From Ignavibacteria bacterium (GTDB taxonomy: Bacteria > Bacteroidota > Ignavibacteria > Ignavibacteriales > SURF-24), in assembly GCA_025612245.1 (NCBI GenBank), contig JAAXKQ010000011.1:62001-126000 (forward strand): a stretch of DNA of 64,000 nt. The letters are read 5' to 3'. A program made the position numbers and the translations under genes. The notes under the pieces were generated by a model that was not told the origin of the DNA, searched no databases, and saw nothing but the letters and a program-made list of their open reading frames with translations. This document shows positions 1-9,034 of this stretch, piece by piece. The number at the start of each line of letters is the position of its first letter. The stretch's first letter is position 1.

Positions 1-81
1 CAGGGACTACTTGAATATCCGCCATAGTAAAAATAATTAAAACCGGCAGAAAATCACCCGCCGGCGATAAACAAAAGCGCT

Positions 82-882
82 TTAATCCTGAAATTCGCTG
101 AATCCAAAACCCAGATAATTCATCTTTCCAAAACCGCACTGGTATCCTACCCTTATCAGCTCAGGATTTCCTTTTATTCTAAAAGGCACCACGTTTCCTA
201 AAACAGCATAGTTTTTCTGGTTATATTCCAGCATAAATTTCGGTTTTAATTTTTTGCTCGTTTTTTCATTTGCGTATATGTAGTTCCTGTCCCACTGGAA
301 AAAAATAAAATCATTACTTACCTGTGAATTGTAAATTGATTCATATTTTCTGCAGAGGTCCTCTTTTATCAGCTTACTTACCGTGCGTATGTCATCCCTG
401 TAGGAAAAGTAGATGTTTCTCAGCACGTTTTTAATCATCTTCTTGCCGGGAAGGATAATGGGGGATTTGGGGACAAAAATAATATCGTCCCTGAAGAGAG
501 GGTCCTGTATGGTTTCCACCTTGGTGATTAAAAAAGTCGTCTGCGACTGCCCCTTCTGAATAATCAGTTCCTTGTCGGACAGCCTGTCAATCACGTTACT
601 TTTTATATAATCATTGATCAATGGGAAAGAAATGCTCAGGTGCGCATTGTTGCTTCTTAAAAAGAGCGTCTCTTTTTTGTGAAAGACATTTTCGAAGTGC
701 AGATTGAAGGTAAAAAGCCCGAAAGGTTTATCGGTTGCCCTGAAGCCCTTACTTTTCAGATAATCCTTGAATTCAGGGGTTTCAAAACCCAGGAGGTTAG
801 AAATTTCCTTTGAAACAATCGCATTGTAGTTGTACGGGAATTCTTTCTCCTTAATTGCCTTCAATTTAAGTACTAAACGCAT
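82..882 (-). CDS. cas6: CRISPR-associated endoribonuclease Cas6 (RAMP fold)
   Basis: Cas6 binds and usually cleaves CRISPR repeat RNA to make crRNA guides. The 266-residue length fits the family. The best evidence is the C-terminal glycine-rich loop, VGYQCGFGKMNYLGFG at about residues 245-260, which matches the Cas6 pattern of paired GFG motifs. The N-terminal part (FPYNYN, then PEFKDYLKSKGF and LFTFNLHF) also follows the Cas6 RAMP order. The His normally found in the YLH motif is Lys43 here, and the Tyr expected about 15 residues earlier is Ser28, so the usual catalytic residues seem absent. The start ATG is preceded by AGAGGGTT. No cas neighbour or repeat array is visible; any partner genes would lie left of the window edge, downstream of this gene. 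Confidence 0.85.
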   Translation of the reverse strand: MRLVLKLKAIKEKEFPYNYNAIVSKEISNLLGFETPEFKDYLKSKGFRATDKPFGLFTFNLHFENVFHKKETLFLRSNNAHLSISFPLINDYIKSNVIDRLSDKELIIQKGQSQTTFLITKVETIQDPLFRDDIIFVPKSPIILPGKKMIKNVLRNIYFSYRDDIRTVSKLIKEDLCRKYESIYNSQVSNDFIFFQWDRNYIYANEKTSKKLKPKFMLEYNQKNYAVLGNVVPFRIKGNPELIRVGYQCGFGKMNYLGFGFSEFQD

Positions 883-1011
883 AACCCTCTCATTTTAGAA
901 AAAACCAGCTGGAAACAGAATTATGATAACTAAAATACCAAGCTAAAATATTTTACAATTATTATCAACCCATATTAAATTTTAACTTTTCTGTTAAATC
1001 GGATTAAAGCA

Positions 1012-1087
1012 GAAAAAAATAAAGGCAAAGAAGCAGATTAAACATAAAGCGGGTCTCTCAAAACTGTTCAACCTCTTCTTTGCCTTT
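1012..1087 (-). terminator. Intrinsic terminator with long loop
   Basis: A perfect 13-bp inverted repeat (AAAGGCAAAGAAG / CTTCTTTGCCTTT) flanks a 41-base loop. Read on the minus strand the second arm runs into ATTTTTTT, so it would end transcripts of the small gene whose stop is at 1092. The unusually large loop could hold extra structure. Confidence 0.6.
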
Positions 1088-1091
1088 AGTT

Positions 1092-1367
1092 TTAGGACAT
1101 TGGAATTAATTTCTTTTTATATACCGGAGCCAGACTTTCAGTTGTGGACAGGTGCTCTTTAACGTTCTTGTTTGTTTTTCTAAACTGGGCAAAAATATAC
1201 TGCACGGTGCGTATACTCCAGTGATCCATCCTAGCCAGCTCATTGTAAGAAGGAACATAAATATCGTTGTGCTGACTAAAATACTTTCTGTACGAATACA
1301 GCTCCATGTGTATGCGTACTAAGTACAGTACAAATACCCATACCAGAAACAGCCAAAACAGTTCCAT
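1092..1367 (-). CDS. Small single-pass membrane protein, unknown function
   Basis: I do not recognise this family with confidence. The ORF track starts at 1385, but the ATG at 1367 has a strong ribosome site (GGGAGGTTACCT just upstream), giving 91 residues starting MELFWLF. Residues about 3-17 form one hydrophobic segment, followed by a basic, aromatic cytoplasmic or periplasmic domain containing IRTVQYIFAQFRK. That short stretch has a faint likeness to the tail of universal stress protein B, too weak to name it. It has its own leader, with a small palindrome, and its own terminator, so it is probably a single-gene unit. Confidence 0.6.
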   Translation of the reverse strand: MELFWLFLVWVFVLYLVRIHMELYSYRKYFSQHNDIYVPSYNELARMDHWSIRTVQYIFAQFRKTNKNVKEHLSTTESLAPVYKKKLIPMS

Positions 1368-1861
1368 AGGTAACCTCCCTCTCAAATAATGCTTCTTTAT
1401 CCCTGGATGATTGATTGGAAAAAATTAACAAAAAAACATGCCCTCTCTGAAAAAACATAATGTTATGTAACAAAAAATCTTTTTTGCTTATAAAAATAAG
1501 TGGTATAGAAAATTATAACCGGGCAAATGGAGTATAGTTTTTTAATAATTTCCCCTGGGGCGATGGTCATTCAATCCTGGCTTGATAAAGAAGTTTTCCT
1601 GTCTGGTCGTTTACATGAGTATCTAATTATAATATAAAACTTAATTTCATATACGCAAATCAATCCGAAAAAAAATCTTGCAAAAAAACTCGCAAAAATA
1701 TTTCTTTATTGCCTCGTGCTCTCAAGGAAAATTGCTTTATTTCAGTGATTTAAGGCATTGCGAAATTTGCATAGGCCTTATGAGTACGGGCCTTTGGAGT
1801 TATATTTTTTTGTAATTGATCTTAGCCCGCGCTGAGGCTCCAAGGGGCAGGCCGCGCGTTT
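1368..1861. other. Intergenic region upstream of the small membrane protein
   Basis: About 490 bases, AT-rich, without a credible ORF or RNA gene. It holds the leader of the 91-residue gene and the 3' flank of the histidine kinase. The only distinct signal is the palindrome at 1455-1468. GC rises sharply near 1830-1861, where a GC-rich run (GCCCGCGCTGAGGC...CCGCGCG) lies just past the kinase stop and may fold as a weak transcript end. Confidence 0.5.
1455..1468. promoter_or_regulatory. Possible operator palindrome
   Basis: ACATAATGTTATGT has perfect 6-base arms around a 2-base centre, about 90 bases upstream of the small membrane protein start. Its size suits a dimeric repressor, but no regulator gene is adjacent and AT-rich palindromes occur by chance. 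Confidence 0.25.
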
Positions 1862-4630
1862 TCAGCGGCCTGAGGTTTGCTGCAGTTCAGGAATTGTAAA
1901 ATAAAATGTAGAGCCTTTGCCTTGTTCGGAATCTACCCAAATGCGGCCGCCATGATGCTCAACAACTTTCTTGCATATGGCAAGCCCAATGCCTGTTCCC
2001 GGGTATTCGCCCCTTTCATGCAGGCGCTGGAATATGACAAAAATTCTTTCATGATAATCCGGCTCAATGCCAATGCCGTTATCCTTAATGGAGAACAGCC
2101 AGTCTTTATTCTGAAAAGAGCAGCTGATGCTAACCTTAGGCTTGTCGTGATCGTGAAATTTAATGGCATTTATAATAAGGTTTGAGAAAAGCTGTTCAAT
2201 CTGCATGGAGTTGGCAGAAATAACGGGAAGCCTTTCGAAGCTTATGCTTGCCTGATTTTCCTGGATGAACAACCTCAGGTTTGAGAGCACCTTCTGCATC
2301 ACTTTATTGCAGTCGACAGGTCCAAAGCTGCCGTTTCTGGCTGAAAGGCGTGAATAAAGCAGGAGGTCTCTTATCAGGTGCTGCATGCGCATTGCGCCCT
2401 CGACAATAAATTCAATGAACTCGTCGGCGTTGGAATCGAGTTTATTGCGGTATCTCCTTGCAAAGAGCTGCGTAAAATTGGACACCATTCTTAAAGGTTC
2501 CTGAAGGTCGTGTGAAGCAACGTAGGCAAACTGTTCAAGGTCCTTGTTTGACCGCTCAAGTTCAGTCAGAGTGTGTCTTAATTCCTCTTCGGACTTTTTC
2601 CTTTCTGTAATATCCAGTACCGCCCCAAGCACTTCGTCCATGCGCCCTGAGTCATTTATGACTGGCTTACTTTTACAAAGGACATGCTTCTGTGTCCCGT
2701 CGGAAAGAATCAATCGGTATTCAGCTTCAAAAGACTTCTTGCTCTCCAGGGGTTCTTTTAATGTCCTTTTGAAAACTTCCAGGTCTTCTTTCATTACACG
2801 GCTTTTAACCTCTTCCATTGCAGGGCTTTCGGAGGATGGCTCCATGCCGAAGATCCTGAAGAGTTCATCTGAAAAGTTCAGGCTGTTCTTTGTAATATTA
2901 TACTGATAGCTCCCCAAATGTGTAAGGCGCTGGGCTTCGGCAAGGAGCTCTTCTTTCTGCCTGAGCGTTAATTCGGTTTGCTTTCTTACGTGGATCTCGT
3001 GCAGGTTATTGCTGTAAAGCCGTGCATTGAAAATAGCCAGCGCAATTCTGTCTGCAATATTCTGCAGGAAGAACTGGTCATCGAGGCTGTAAGGATGCCC
3101 CGGCTCATCTCTCGAAATATCCATGGTTCCGATGAGCTGGTTTTCGACGCGCAAGGGAACCATGAGGAAGCTGAACGTCCTGTAGTTTTCCGAATATGGG
3201 AAAAACTCTTTGTCGCATGCGCTGATGAGCTTTTCTTTTGTAACGTTTGCAATTAAAACGGGCTCTCCGGTTTGAATTACGTAACCTGCAAAGCCTTCAT
3301 CTAAAGCCTGGGTGTCGGATTCAAATATGTTTCGCAGGAGTTTTATTTTGTCGCAGTCGGAATTATAGAATGCCGCGGGTTTAATCCACTTCTTGTCATC
3401 CGAAGTAAGTCGGATGATTGCGGAATCGCCGATCAGTTCGGCAGTATATTTAACGGCCACGCTGAGCACAGCCTGGTAGTCGAGAGTAACCTCGTTGAGC
3501 TTTTGTGAAATTCCTGCCAGCGCCTCTGCACGGTACTTCTGGTTGTATATCTGTCCTTCTGCTTTTTTTCTTTCTGTAATGTCGCGTATGACGCTGACGA
3601 TAAGAGTAAGTTTTCCGTTTTCATCATAGATCGGGTTGACGTAATGTTCGGAGATAAATATATCCCTGTTTTTCCTCCTGAGGTGGAATACCGTCTCATA
3701 GAAACCTTTGCTTCCGAGGGCTTCATTTGATTCATCCAGGAAGCGGTTGTGCATTTCCTCGTTGACGTGTAGGATTTTCACGTCCTGGTTATCAAGCTCG
3801 TGTTTTTCATAGCCGAGTATTTTTTCTGCTGCCTTATTGCAGTCGATTACCTTCTGCGAAACAGGATCGATCAGCAGCACTGCTTCATTCAGGCTGGAGA
3901 AAACGCTTTTAAGTATTCTGTTAGACTGTCTTAATTCAGATTGTGAACGTATCTGCCCGGAAACATTAAGAAGCGATACTATCAGCCCGTTTACTCTCCC
4001 CCTGGTGCCGAAAAGAGGAACCAAGTCCCAATTCCAGTAATTGGAATCCTTTTCCACTATGCCCGGTGCACAAAGAGGGCGTTCCTGCAGGTAGAGAGGT
4101 TTCTTTGCCTTTATGACCTCACTGAAAAGCACTTTGTCATCCTCTCTTTCTATGAAATCAAAGTAGTTCTTTCCGGCAAAGAAGGATTCTTCTTCAGAGA
4201 ACATGCGTGCGAAGGCTTTATTGACCCTGATAATTGTAAAATCGTTTTTGAGGTATAAAAACAAAAGGTTCGTGTTATCAGAAATTGTCTGAAGCAGGAG
4301 GTTGGTTTCTCTTAGCGTAGTTTCGTGCTTCCTGCTATGGACAAGGTAGAGAACTATCAGCCATATAAGTAGAATTTCTATCCATCTGCTAATTAAAACC
4401 GTTTCCGACCTGTATTCGGAATGGATAAGCATGTCTGCCATTATGAGCAGCGAGGTTACTGCTGCCAGCGCATTTGTATAGGACCTTGGATATCTCCAGA
4501 ATATCATCAGCAGCGGCAGTACATACAGAAACCCTACGGAGTAGGGAAGAAATATGTCCGTTATAAAAATGCATAATGTGGCAAGAATGGACAAAAATAG
4601 CAGTGAGCCCTTTTTACTATTCTGCTCCAT
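1862..4630 (-). CDS. Membrane PAS/GAF multi-sensor histidine kinase
   Basis: An orphan sensor kinase that should autophosphorylate and pass phosphate to an unidentified response regulator. The ORF track starts at 4666, but the ATG at 4630 has AGAGGG upstream, giving 922 residues. In ORF numbering: about four membrane helices in residues 20-110, PAS domains near 125-240 and 255-370, a GAF domain near 380-560, a third PAS with a C-terminal PAC part near 575-700, then HisKA with the phospho-accepting His719 in SHDLQEPLRM, and a HATPase with N (NLIINAIKFH), G1 (DNGIGI) and G2 (GTGIGLA) boxes. It is all sensor and kinase, with no receiver domain. There is no response regulator nearby, so the signal and target cannot be inferred. 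Confidence 0.93.
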   Translation of the reverse strand: MEQNSKKGSLLFLSILATLCIFITDIFLPYSVGFLYVLPLLMIFWRYPRSYTNALAAVTSLLIMADMLIHSEYRSETVLISRWIEILLIWLIVLYLVHSRKHETTLRETNLLLQTISDNTNLLFLYLKNDFTIIRVNKAFARMFSEEESFFAGKNYFDFIEREDDKVLFSEVIKAKKPLYLQERPLCAPGIVEKDSNYWNWDLVPLFGTRGRVNGLIVSLLNVSGQIRSQSELRQSNRILKSVFSSLNEAVLLIDPVSQKVIDCNKAAEKILGYEKHELDNQDVKILHVNEEMHNRFLDESNEALGSKGFYETVFHLRRKNRDIFISEHYVNPIYDENGKLTLIVSVIRDITERKKAEGQIYNQKYRAEALAGISQKLNEVTLDYQAVLSVAVKYTAELIGDSAIIRLTSDDKKWIKPAAFYNSDCDKIKLLRNIFESDTQALDEGFAGYVIQTGEPVLIANVTKEKLISACDKEFFPYSENYRTFSFLMVPLRVENQLIGTMDISRDEPGHPYSLDDQFFLQNIADRIALAIFNARLYSNNLHEIHVRKQTELTLRQKEELLAEAQRLTHLGSYQYNITKNSLNFSDELFRIFGMEPSSESPAMEEVKSRVMKEDLEVFKRTLKEPLESKKSFEAEYRLILSDGTQKHVLCKSKPVINDSGRMDEVLGAVLDITERKKSEEELRHTLTELERSNKDLEQFAYVASHDLQEPLRMVSNFTQLFARRYRNKLDSNADEFIEFIVEGAMRMQHLIRDLLLYSRLSARNGSFGPVDCNKVMQKVLSNLRLFIQENQASISFERLPVISANSMQIEQLFSNLIINAIKFHDHDKPKVSISCSFQNKDWLFSIKDNGIGIEPDYHERIFVIFQRLHERGEYPGTGIGLAICKKVVEHHGGRIWVDSEQGKGSTFYFTIPELQQTSGR

Positions 4631-4851
4631 AGTGCGATCCCTCTTTTTGTGAACTGCACGGGCCATCTTAAAGTGGACCCGGAAGGCAGTTTTGCTAAAA
4701 GTTATGACAATTATTATTTAAAAACAAGTAGGAGTGGACATACCGGGCTACAAAACAGGATATCATGCCGGATTAGATGTGCCTTAAAGGTAATTAGATA
4801 ACTGGCAAAGGGTCCACAAGGAGAAGAGCTCAGAGTTAATAAGCGGAAGGG

Positions 4852-4885
4852 AAAAAGGCCGGCGGATTTAATCCCATCCGGCCTT
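4852..4885 (-). terminator. Terminator of the lysine operon
   Basis: On the minus strand AAGGCCGG and CCGGCCTT pair around an inner GGATT/AATCC stem and are followed by TTTTT. It lies directly after the asd stop, ending the dap operon. Confidence 0.75.
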
Positions 4886-4893
4886 AAGGAACT

Positions 4894-5943
4894 TTATTTA
4901 ATGTAGCCTTTTGCCTTCATCAGCTCTGCACAGAGTATTGCCCCTCCGGCAGCACCGCGGACGGTATTGTGTGAAAGGACTACGAACTTATAGTCAAAGA
5001 GGTTGCACTTTCTGAGCCTCCCGATGGAAACAGCCATTGCCTTGTCGATATTCCTGTGGAGGCGTGGCTGCGGGTATTTTTCCTCCGTAAAGTAATAAAT
5101 GGGTCTTAGGGGTGCAAGCGGAAGCTCCAGATTCTGAGGCTCGCTGCGGAAAGCCTTCCAGCATTCGATGATTTCTTCTGCCGAGGCTTTCTTTTTCAGG
5201 TTTACCTGCACTGTTTCCATGTGTCCGTCAAGTACGGCAACCCTGTTTGTCTGTGCGCTTATTCTTATGTCCACGTCCTTTATGGAATCTCCATCCAGGC
5301 TTCCAAGGATCTTTAAGGGTTCTGACTCAAGTTTTGCCTCTTCACCGCCTATAAAAGGAATTACGTTGTCTATGCTGTCCAGGCTCGAGACGCCAGGGTA
5401 ACCGGCGCCTGAAAGTGCCTGCATGGTTACTACATTTACAGCTTCAAGCCCGAAGGTATCCAGTAAGGGCTTCAAGGCTATTACCATTCCGATTGTGGAG
5501 CAGTTAGGGTTTGTAACAATTGCGCCTTCTCCATATTTCTGGCATTTGATCAGTTCCAGGTGACCTGGGTTAACTTCCGGAATAAGGAGCGGAACGTCGT
5601 TATCCATGCGGTGGTTTTTGGAATTGGACACGACTATATAGCCATTCTTTGCCATGTCGCTTTCTATGTGTCCGGCAACACTTGAATCTAGTGCCGAGAA
5701 AACCAGGCGGCTTTCCAGTCCCGGCTCGCACTTTTTGACTTCGAGATCAGCGACCCCTTCGGGTATGGGTGTAGGCAGAATCCAGTTAACCGCGTCTTTG
5801 TACTTTTTCCCGGCGGACCTGTCTGAGGCCGCAACTTCTGTCAGATTGAAATATGGATGGTTTTCCAGAAGCTGGATGAATTTCTGTCCCACGCTACCCG
5901 TAGCGCCAAGAACCCCTACATTTATTTTTTCTTTTTTTTGCAA
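4894..5943 (-). CDS. asd: Aspartate-semialdehyde dehydrogenase
   Basis: Reduces L-aspartyl-4-phosphate to aspartate semialdehyde with NADPH, the branch point to lysine, threonine and methionine. GATGSVGQKF near residues 14-22 is the dinucleotide-binding loop, and Cys148 in NPNCSTIGM is the catalytic thiol. DGHMETVQV carries the expected His of the archaeal/fungal-like ASADH branch. The 349-residue length fits. The start is TTG, preceded by AGAGG and only one base after the stop of dapL, so translation is probably coupled. It is the last gene of the dapA-dapB-dapH-lysC-dapL-asd operon. Confidence 0.95.
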   Translation of the reverse strand: MQKKEKINVGVLGATGSVGQKFIQLLENHPYFNLTEVAASDRSAGKKYKDAVNWILPTPIPEGVADLEVKKCEPGLESRLVFSALDSSVAGHIESDMAKNGYIVVSNSKNHRMDNDVPLLIPEVNPGHLELIKCQKYGEGAIVTNPNCSTIGMVIALKPLLDTFGLEAVNVVTMQALSGAGYPGVSSLDSIDNVIPFIGGEEAKLESEPLKILGSLDGDSIKDVDIRISAQTNRVAVLDGHMETVQVNLKKKASAEEIIECWKAFRSEPQNLELPLAPLRPIYYFTEEKYPQPRLHRNIDKAMAVSIGRLRKCNLFDYKFVVLSHNTVRGAAGGAILCAELMKAKGYIK

Positions 5944-5944
5944 G

Positions 5945-7039
5945 TTAAACCTCTTGTAATATGTCTGTTAAAATATCAATACCGGTTTTAATTACGGAGT
6001 CATCCGGCAGGAACATGGGTGTATGAAGACCGTATTTGTTATCCCTCAAAGTTCCGAGCCAGAACATAAAAGAAGGGTAGAGCTGAGAGAAGAAACCAAA
6101 GTCCTCACCGGTCATTTTATATCCGCAATCCACAAATTTATGATTTTTTGAGAGCTTTTCAGAGAGTTTTCTGAAAAGTTCTTCATCTACAATAACTTCT
6201 TTATAGAGAGAGCCGTTTTCAATTGAATATTCAATTCCCGTTTTTTTCTTTACATACTCAAGCTTTGAGACAATTTTATCAAAGAACTGTTCGTTTTTTC
6301 TGCTGTTGAGGGCTCTTATTGTACATTCGGCCCTGGTAACTGATGGGATTATGTTCCTGGCAGTACCGGAAATAACTTTCCCGTAGCCGAAGATTATCTT
6401 TTCGTCTGAATGCCTGAGCTCTTGCTGAATTTCATCCAGGAACATCCTGAATGCATCAAAGGAGTGAATCCCGTTTTCCGGGAATGCCACGTGGGCGCTT
6501 TTGCCATGGATGCTGATGTCAAGCTCGTAGGCTGAAGCAAACAGAACGCCTGAAGTTGAGGCTACAGTTCCCAGCGGGTATTCATCAGTTACATGAAGCG
6601 CAAAGGCTTTCTTTATATCAAAGCTTTCAAGAATGCCGGATTCAATTACCTTCCTGGCCCCGCCTCCTCCTTCCTCACCCGGCTGAAAGAGGAAAACCAT
6701 GTTCCTTTGGGGCTTTATTTGTGCGACATGCCTGATAAAGCCGTAGAGAATTGAAGCATGCACATCGTGTCCGCATGCGTGCATATTATTGTTCTTTGAT
6801 GAAAACTCCACCCCGGTCTCCTCCTTAATTGGAAGAGCATCAATGTCTGCTCTGAACAAAAGGTAATCACCGCCGTTAACCGTGTACTCAATGACCAGAC
6901 CCGTTTCCATAGGCCGGTGGATTACTAAGCCATCTAGCTCCTCCAGATTCCTCTTCAGTATATTCGTCGTTTCAAACTCATGAAACAACAACTCCGGATT
7001 CTGGTGCAGGGTATGGCGCATTTCAATGGGCGTTAACAT
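5945..7039 (-). CDS. dapL: M20-family N-acetyl-diaminopimelate deacetylase
   Basis: A metal-dependent amidohydrolase. The context argues for removal of the acetyl group from N-acetyl-LL-diaminopimelate, the step that follows DapH and an aminotransferase in the acetylase branch of lysine synthesis. ACGHDVHASIL near residue 87 and the EEGGGGAR block near 122 are M20 metal and catalytic motifs, and TGEDFGFFS near the C-terminus is the second metal motif. Length (364) fits the YkuR/hippurate hydrolase group. The substrate is inferred from the operon; on sequence alone it could be a general N-acyl-amino-acid amidohydrolase. Confidence 0.88.
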   Translation of the reverse strand: MLTPIEMRHTLHQNPELLFHEFETTNILKRNLEELDGLVIHRPMETGLVIEYTVNGGDYLLFRADIDALPIKEETGVEFSSKNNNMHACGHDVHASILYGFIRHVAQIKPQRNMVFLFQPGEEGGGGARKVIESGILESFDIKKAFALHVTDEYPLGTVASTSGVLFASAYELDISIHGKSAHVAFPENGIHSFDAFRMFLDEIQQELRHSDEKIIFGYGKVISGTARNIIPSVTRAECTIRALNSRKNEQFFDKIVSKLEYVKKKTGIEYSIENGSLYKEVIVDEELFRKLSEKLSKNHKFVDCGYKMTGEDFGFFSQLYPSFMFWLGTLRDNKYGLHTPMFLPDDSVIKTGIDILTDILQEV

Positions 7040-7114
7040 TTACCGTGTCCTTTATAATACTAATTCCAGTTTCTAATGGTGCTGTTACTTAATCTCTTAC
7101 AGTTTTAGCCTTTT

Positions 7115-8311
7115 CTACAGGTTAAACTCTTTTACCAGGGCTTCTACTGCGGAATTTTTGTACTGTTCTGCTATGAGGCAGGAAATAGCAATTTCCGAAG
7201 TGGTTACAAGCTTTATTGGAACGTTCTGAAGAGCCTTAAAGAAACTTGAGGCTACACCTATACCGGAGCGCATTCCGATTCCAACTATGGATACCTTTAC
7301 GTATCCCGTATGATACTCCACATTCCAGTCCTTCAGGTCGGAGAGCACCTTACTCAATGCCGCCTGGAGGTGTTTTTTCTTGCTTTCAACTATAGTAAAA
7401 GAAACAACCAGATCTGATTCCGAATTTATGATTGAAATCATGTCTACGTTTAACCCTTCTGTAGCAACTTTTTCAAATATCCTTCTTACCAGGGAATAAT
7501 CCACCGGCAGGTGTTTTATGAATACCTGTGTCTGGTTCTCCATCAGGCTGCAACCTGTAACGACAGGCTGTTCAATTATGATATTTTCATCAGCCACAAA
7601 ACTACCCTCCTCATCTGAAAAAGTCGATCCGCAATAAATTTTGATCCCAAACTTTTTTGCAATTTCAACTGACCTGCTATGGAGTACCTTTGCCCCGAGG
7701 CTTGCCATTTCGAGCATTTCGTCGTAGGAAATGTACTTTATTTTTTTTGCATTTGGATGCAGCCTTGGATCAACCGTATAAATTCCCGCCACGTCGCTAT
7801 AGATCTCGCAATCCACTCCAAGAGCCGCTGCAAGTGCCACAGCCGAGGTATCCGAGCCGCCGCGCCCGAGCGTGGTAACCTCACCTTCCTCGGTTATGCC
7901 CTGGAAGCCGGTTACGACGAGCGCGTCCAGCTCCTGCATCATGTCAATTATCTTTTTTTTGTCGAAGCTTACTATTTTTGCTTCATTATATCTTGCCGTA
8001 GTCTTAATTCCGGCCTGAAAACCGTTCAGGGATTTGCTTTTTATTCCCTTGCTCTGAAGCGCCATGGCTACCAGGGAGGCTGAAACCTGTTCCCCCGTGG
8101 TAAGGAGCATATCGAGCTCCCTTGGGTCAGGGGTGCTTGCAACCTCGCGGGCCAGCCTTATCAGGTTATCCGTGCTTTTACCCATTGCAGAAACGACGAG
8201 TATTACCTTGCCTCCCGCCTTTACTTTTCCGGCTATCTTTTCTGCAATCCTCAGTATTTTTTCAGAACTTGCAACCGAACTTCCGCCATATTTCTGAACG
8301 GTTATCTCCAC
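7115..8311 (-). CDS. lysC: Aspartate kinase
   Basis: Phosphorylates L-aspartate, the committed step of the aspartate family. The N-terminal kinase domain carries KYGGSSV (residues 8-14) and the GRGGSDTSA substrate-binding motif near residue 149. The C-terminal third holds two ACT domains, which normally bind lysine or threonine for feedback inhibition. The 398 residues fit a monofunctional enzyme without a homoserine dehydrogenase part. The start is GTG. It sits between dapH (10 bases away) and dapL. No lysine riboswitch is visible, so enzyme-level feedback is the likeliest control. Confidence 0.95.
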   Translation of the reverse strand: MEITVQKYGGSSVASSEKILRIAEKIAGKVKAGGKVILVVSAMGKSTDNLIRLAREVASTPDPRELDMLLTTGEQVSASLVAMALQSKGIKSKSLNGFQAGIKTTARYNEAKIVSFDKKKIIDMMQELDALVVTGFQGITEEGEVTTLGRGGSDTSAVALAAALGVDCEIYSDVAGIYTVDPRLHPNAKKIKYISYDEMLEMASLGAKVLHSRSVEIAKKFGIKIYCGSTFSDEEGSFVADENIIIEQPVVTGCSLMENQTQVFIKHLPVDYSLVRRIFEKVATEGLNVDMISIINSESDLVVSFTIVESKKKHLQAALSKVLSDLKDWNVEYHTGYVKVSIVGIGMRSGIGVASSFFKALQNVPIKLVTTSEIAISCLIAEQYKNSAVEALVKEFNL

Positions 8312-8321
8312 GCTAATATCT

Positions 8322-9020
8322 TTATAGGTTTCTCAAAGCATCAATCAAAAGGGTTTTGGATTTTGTCTTCTCATCCACTTTTTTTACTACCCTTGCCGGG
8401 ATGCCCGCTACGACTGAGTTTTCCTCCACGTCGGAAATTACAACCGAGCCTGCCGCAACGACGGCTCCACGGCCAACTCTTACGCCTTCGAGCACTACCG
8501 CGTTGGCGCCGATTACGACGTTGTCTTCTATAATGACGGGGCTGGCGTTCGGGGGTTCTATTACACCCGCTATTACGCTCCCGGCCCCGATGTGGCAGTC
8601 TTTTCCAATAATGGCTCTTCCGCCAACGACGGTATTCATATCAATCATTGTACGTTCACCAATGACAGCCCCGATATTGATTACGGCGCCCATCATTATG
8701 ACGCAGTTATCCCCGATTTCAACCATGTCCCTTATTATGGCACCCGGCTCTATCCTCGCGTTATATTTCCTCAGGTCGGCAAGCGGTATTGCCGAATTCC
8801 GCCTGTCGGCTTCAATTCTTAAGCTTTTAATGTGGCTCTTGTTTTTGTCATAAAAGCCTTCAAAAGAATCGTATTCGCAGATCATTACGCCGAAATCTTT
8901 TCCCCCTACAAACTCTAAGCCCGTAAAGTCAATTTTATCCAGCTCTCCTGCGATAAAAACCTTCAGCGGGGTTACTTTCCGTGAAGAGGCTATAAAATTA
9001 ATTATTTCGTATGAATCCAT
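8322..9020 (-). CDS. dapH: Tetrahydrodipicolinate N-acetyltransferase
   Basis: Transfers an acetyl group from acetyl-CoA to tetrahydrodipicolinate in the acetylated diaminopimelate route. The 232-residue protein matches the Bacillus DapH layout throughout: an N-terminal domain starting [12 protein letters not shown], then RRNSAIPL and [17 protein letters not shown], then a left-handed beta-helix of hexapeptide repeats ([38 protein letters not shown]). This size and order separate it from the longer succinyl-type DapD. Its pairing with an M20 deacetylase supports the acetyl rather than succinyl variant. Confidence 0.93.
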   Translation of the reverse strand: MDSYEIINFIASSRKVTPLKVFIAGELDKIDFTGLEFVGGKDFGVMICEYDSFEGFYDKNKSHIKSLRIEADRRNSAIPLADLRKYNARIEPGAIIRDMVEIGDNCVIMMGAVINIGAVIGERTMIDMNTVVGGRAIIGKDCHIGAGSVIAGVIEPPNASPVIIEDNVVIGANAVVLEGVRVGRGAVVAAGSVVISDVEENSVVAGIPARVVKKVDEKTKSKTLLIDALRNL

Positions 9021-9034
9021 TTTAAGGGTCTTTC

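Noticed and set aside
883-1091. CRISPR array next to cas6
   Set aside because: No direct repeats or regular spacing found on this side; only an AT-rich region and a terminator.
1276-1473. Minus-strand ORF of 65 residues
   Set aside because: Overlaps the better supported 91-residue gene in another frame and spans its leader.
1760-1800. Possible sigma54 promoter (GGCATTGCGAAATTTGC)
   Set aside because: The GG to GC spacing is 15 bases, not the required 12.
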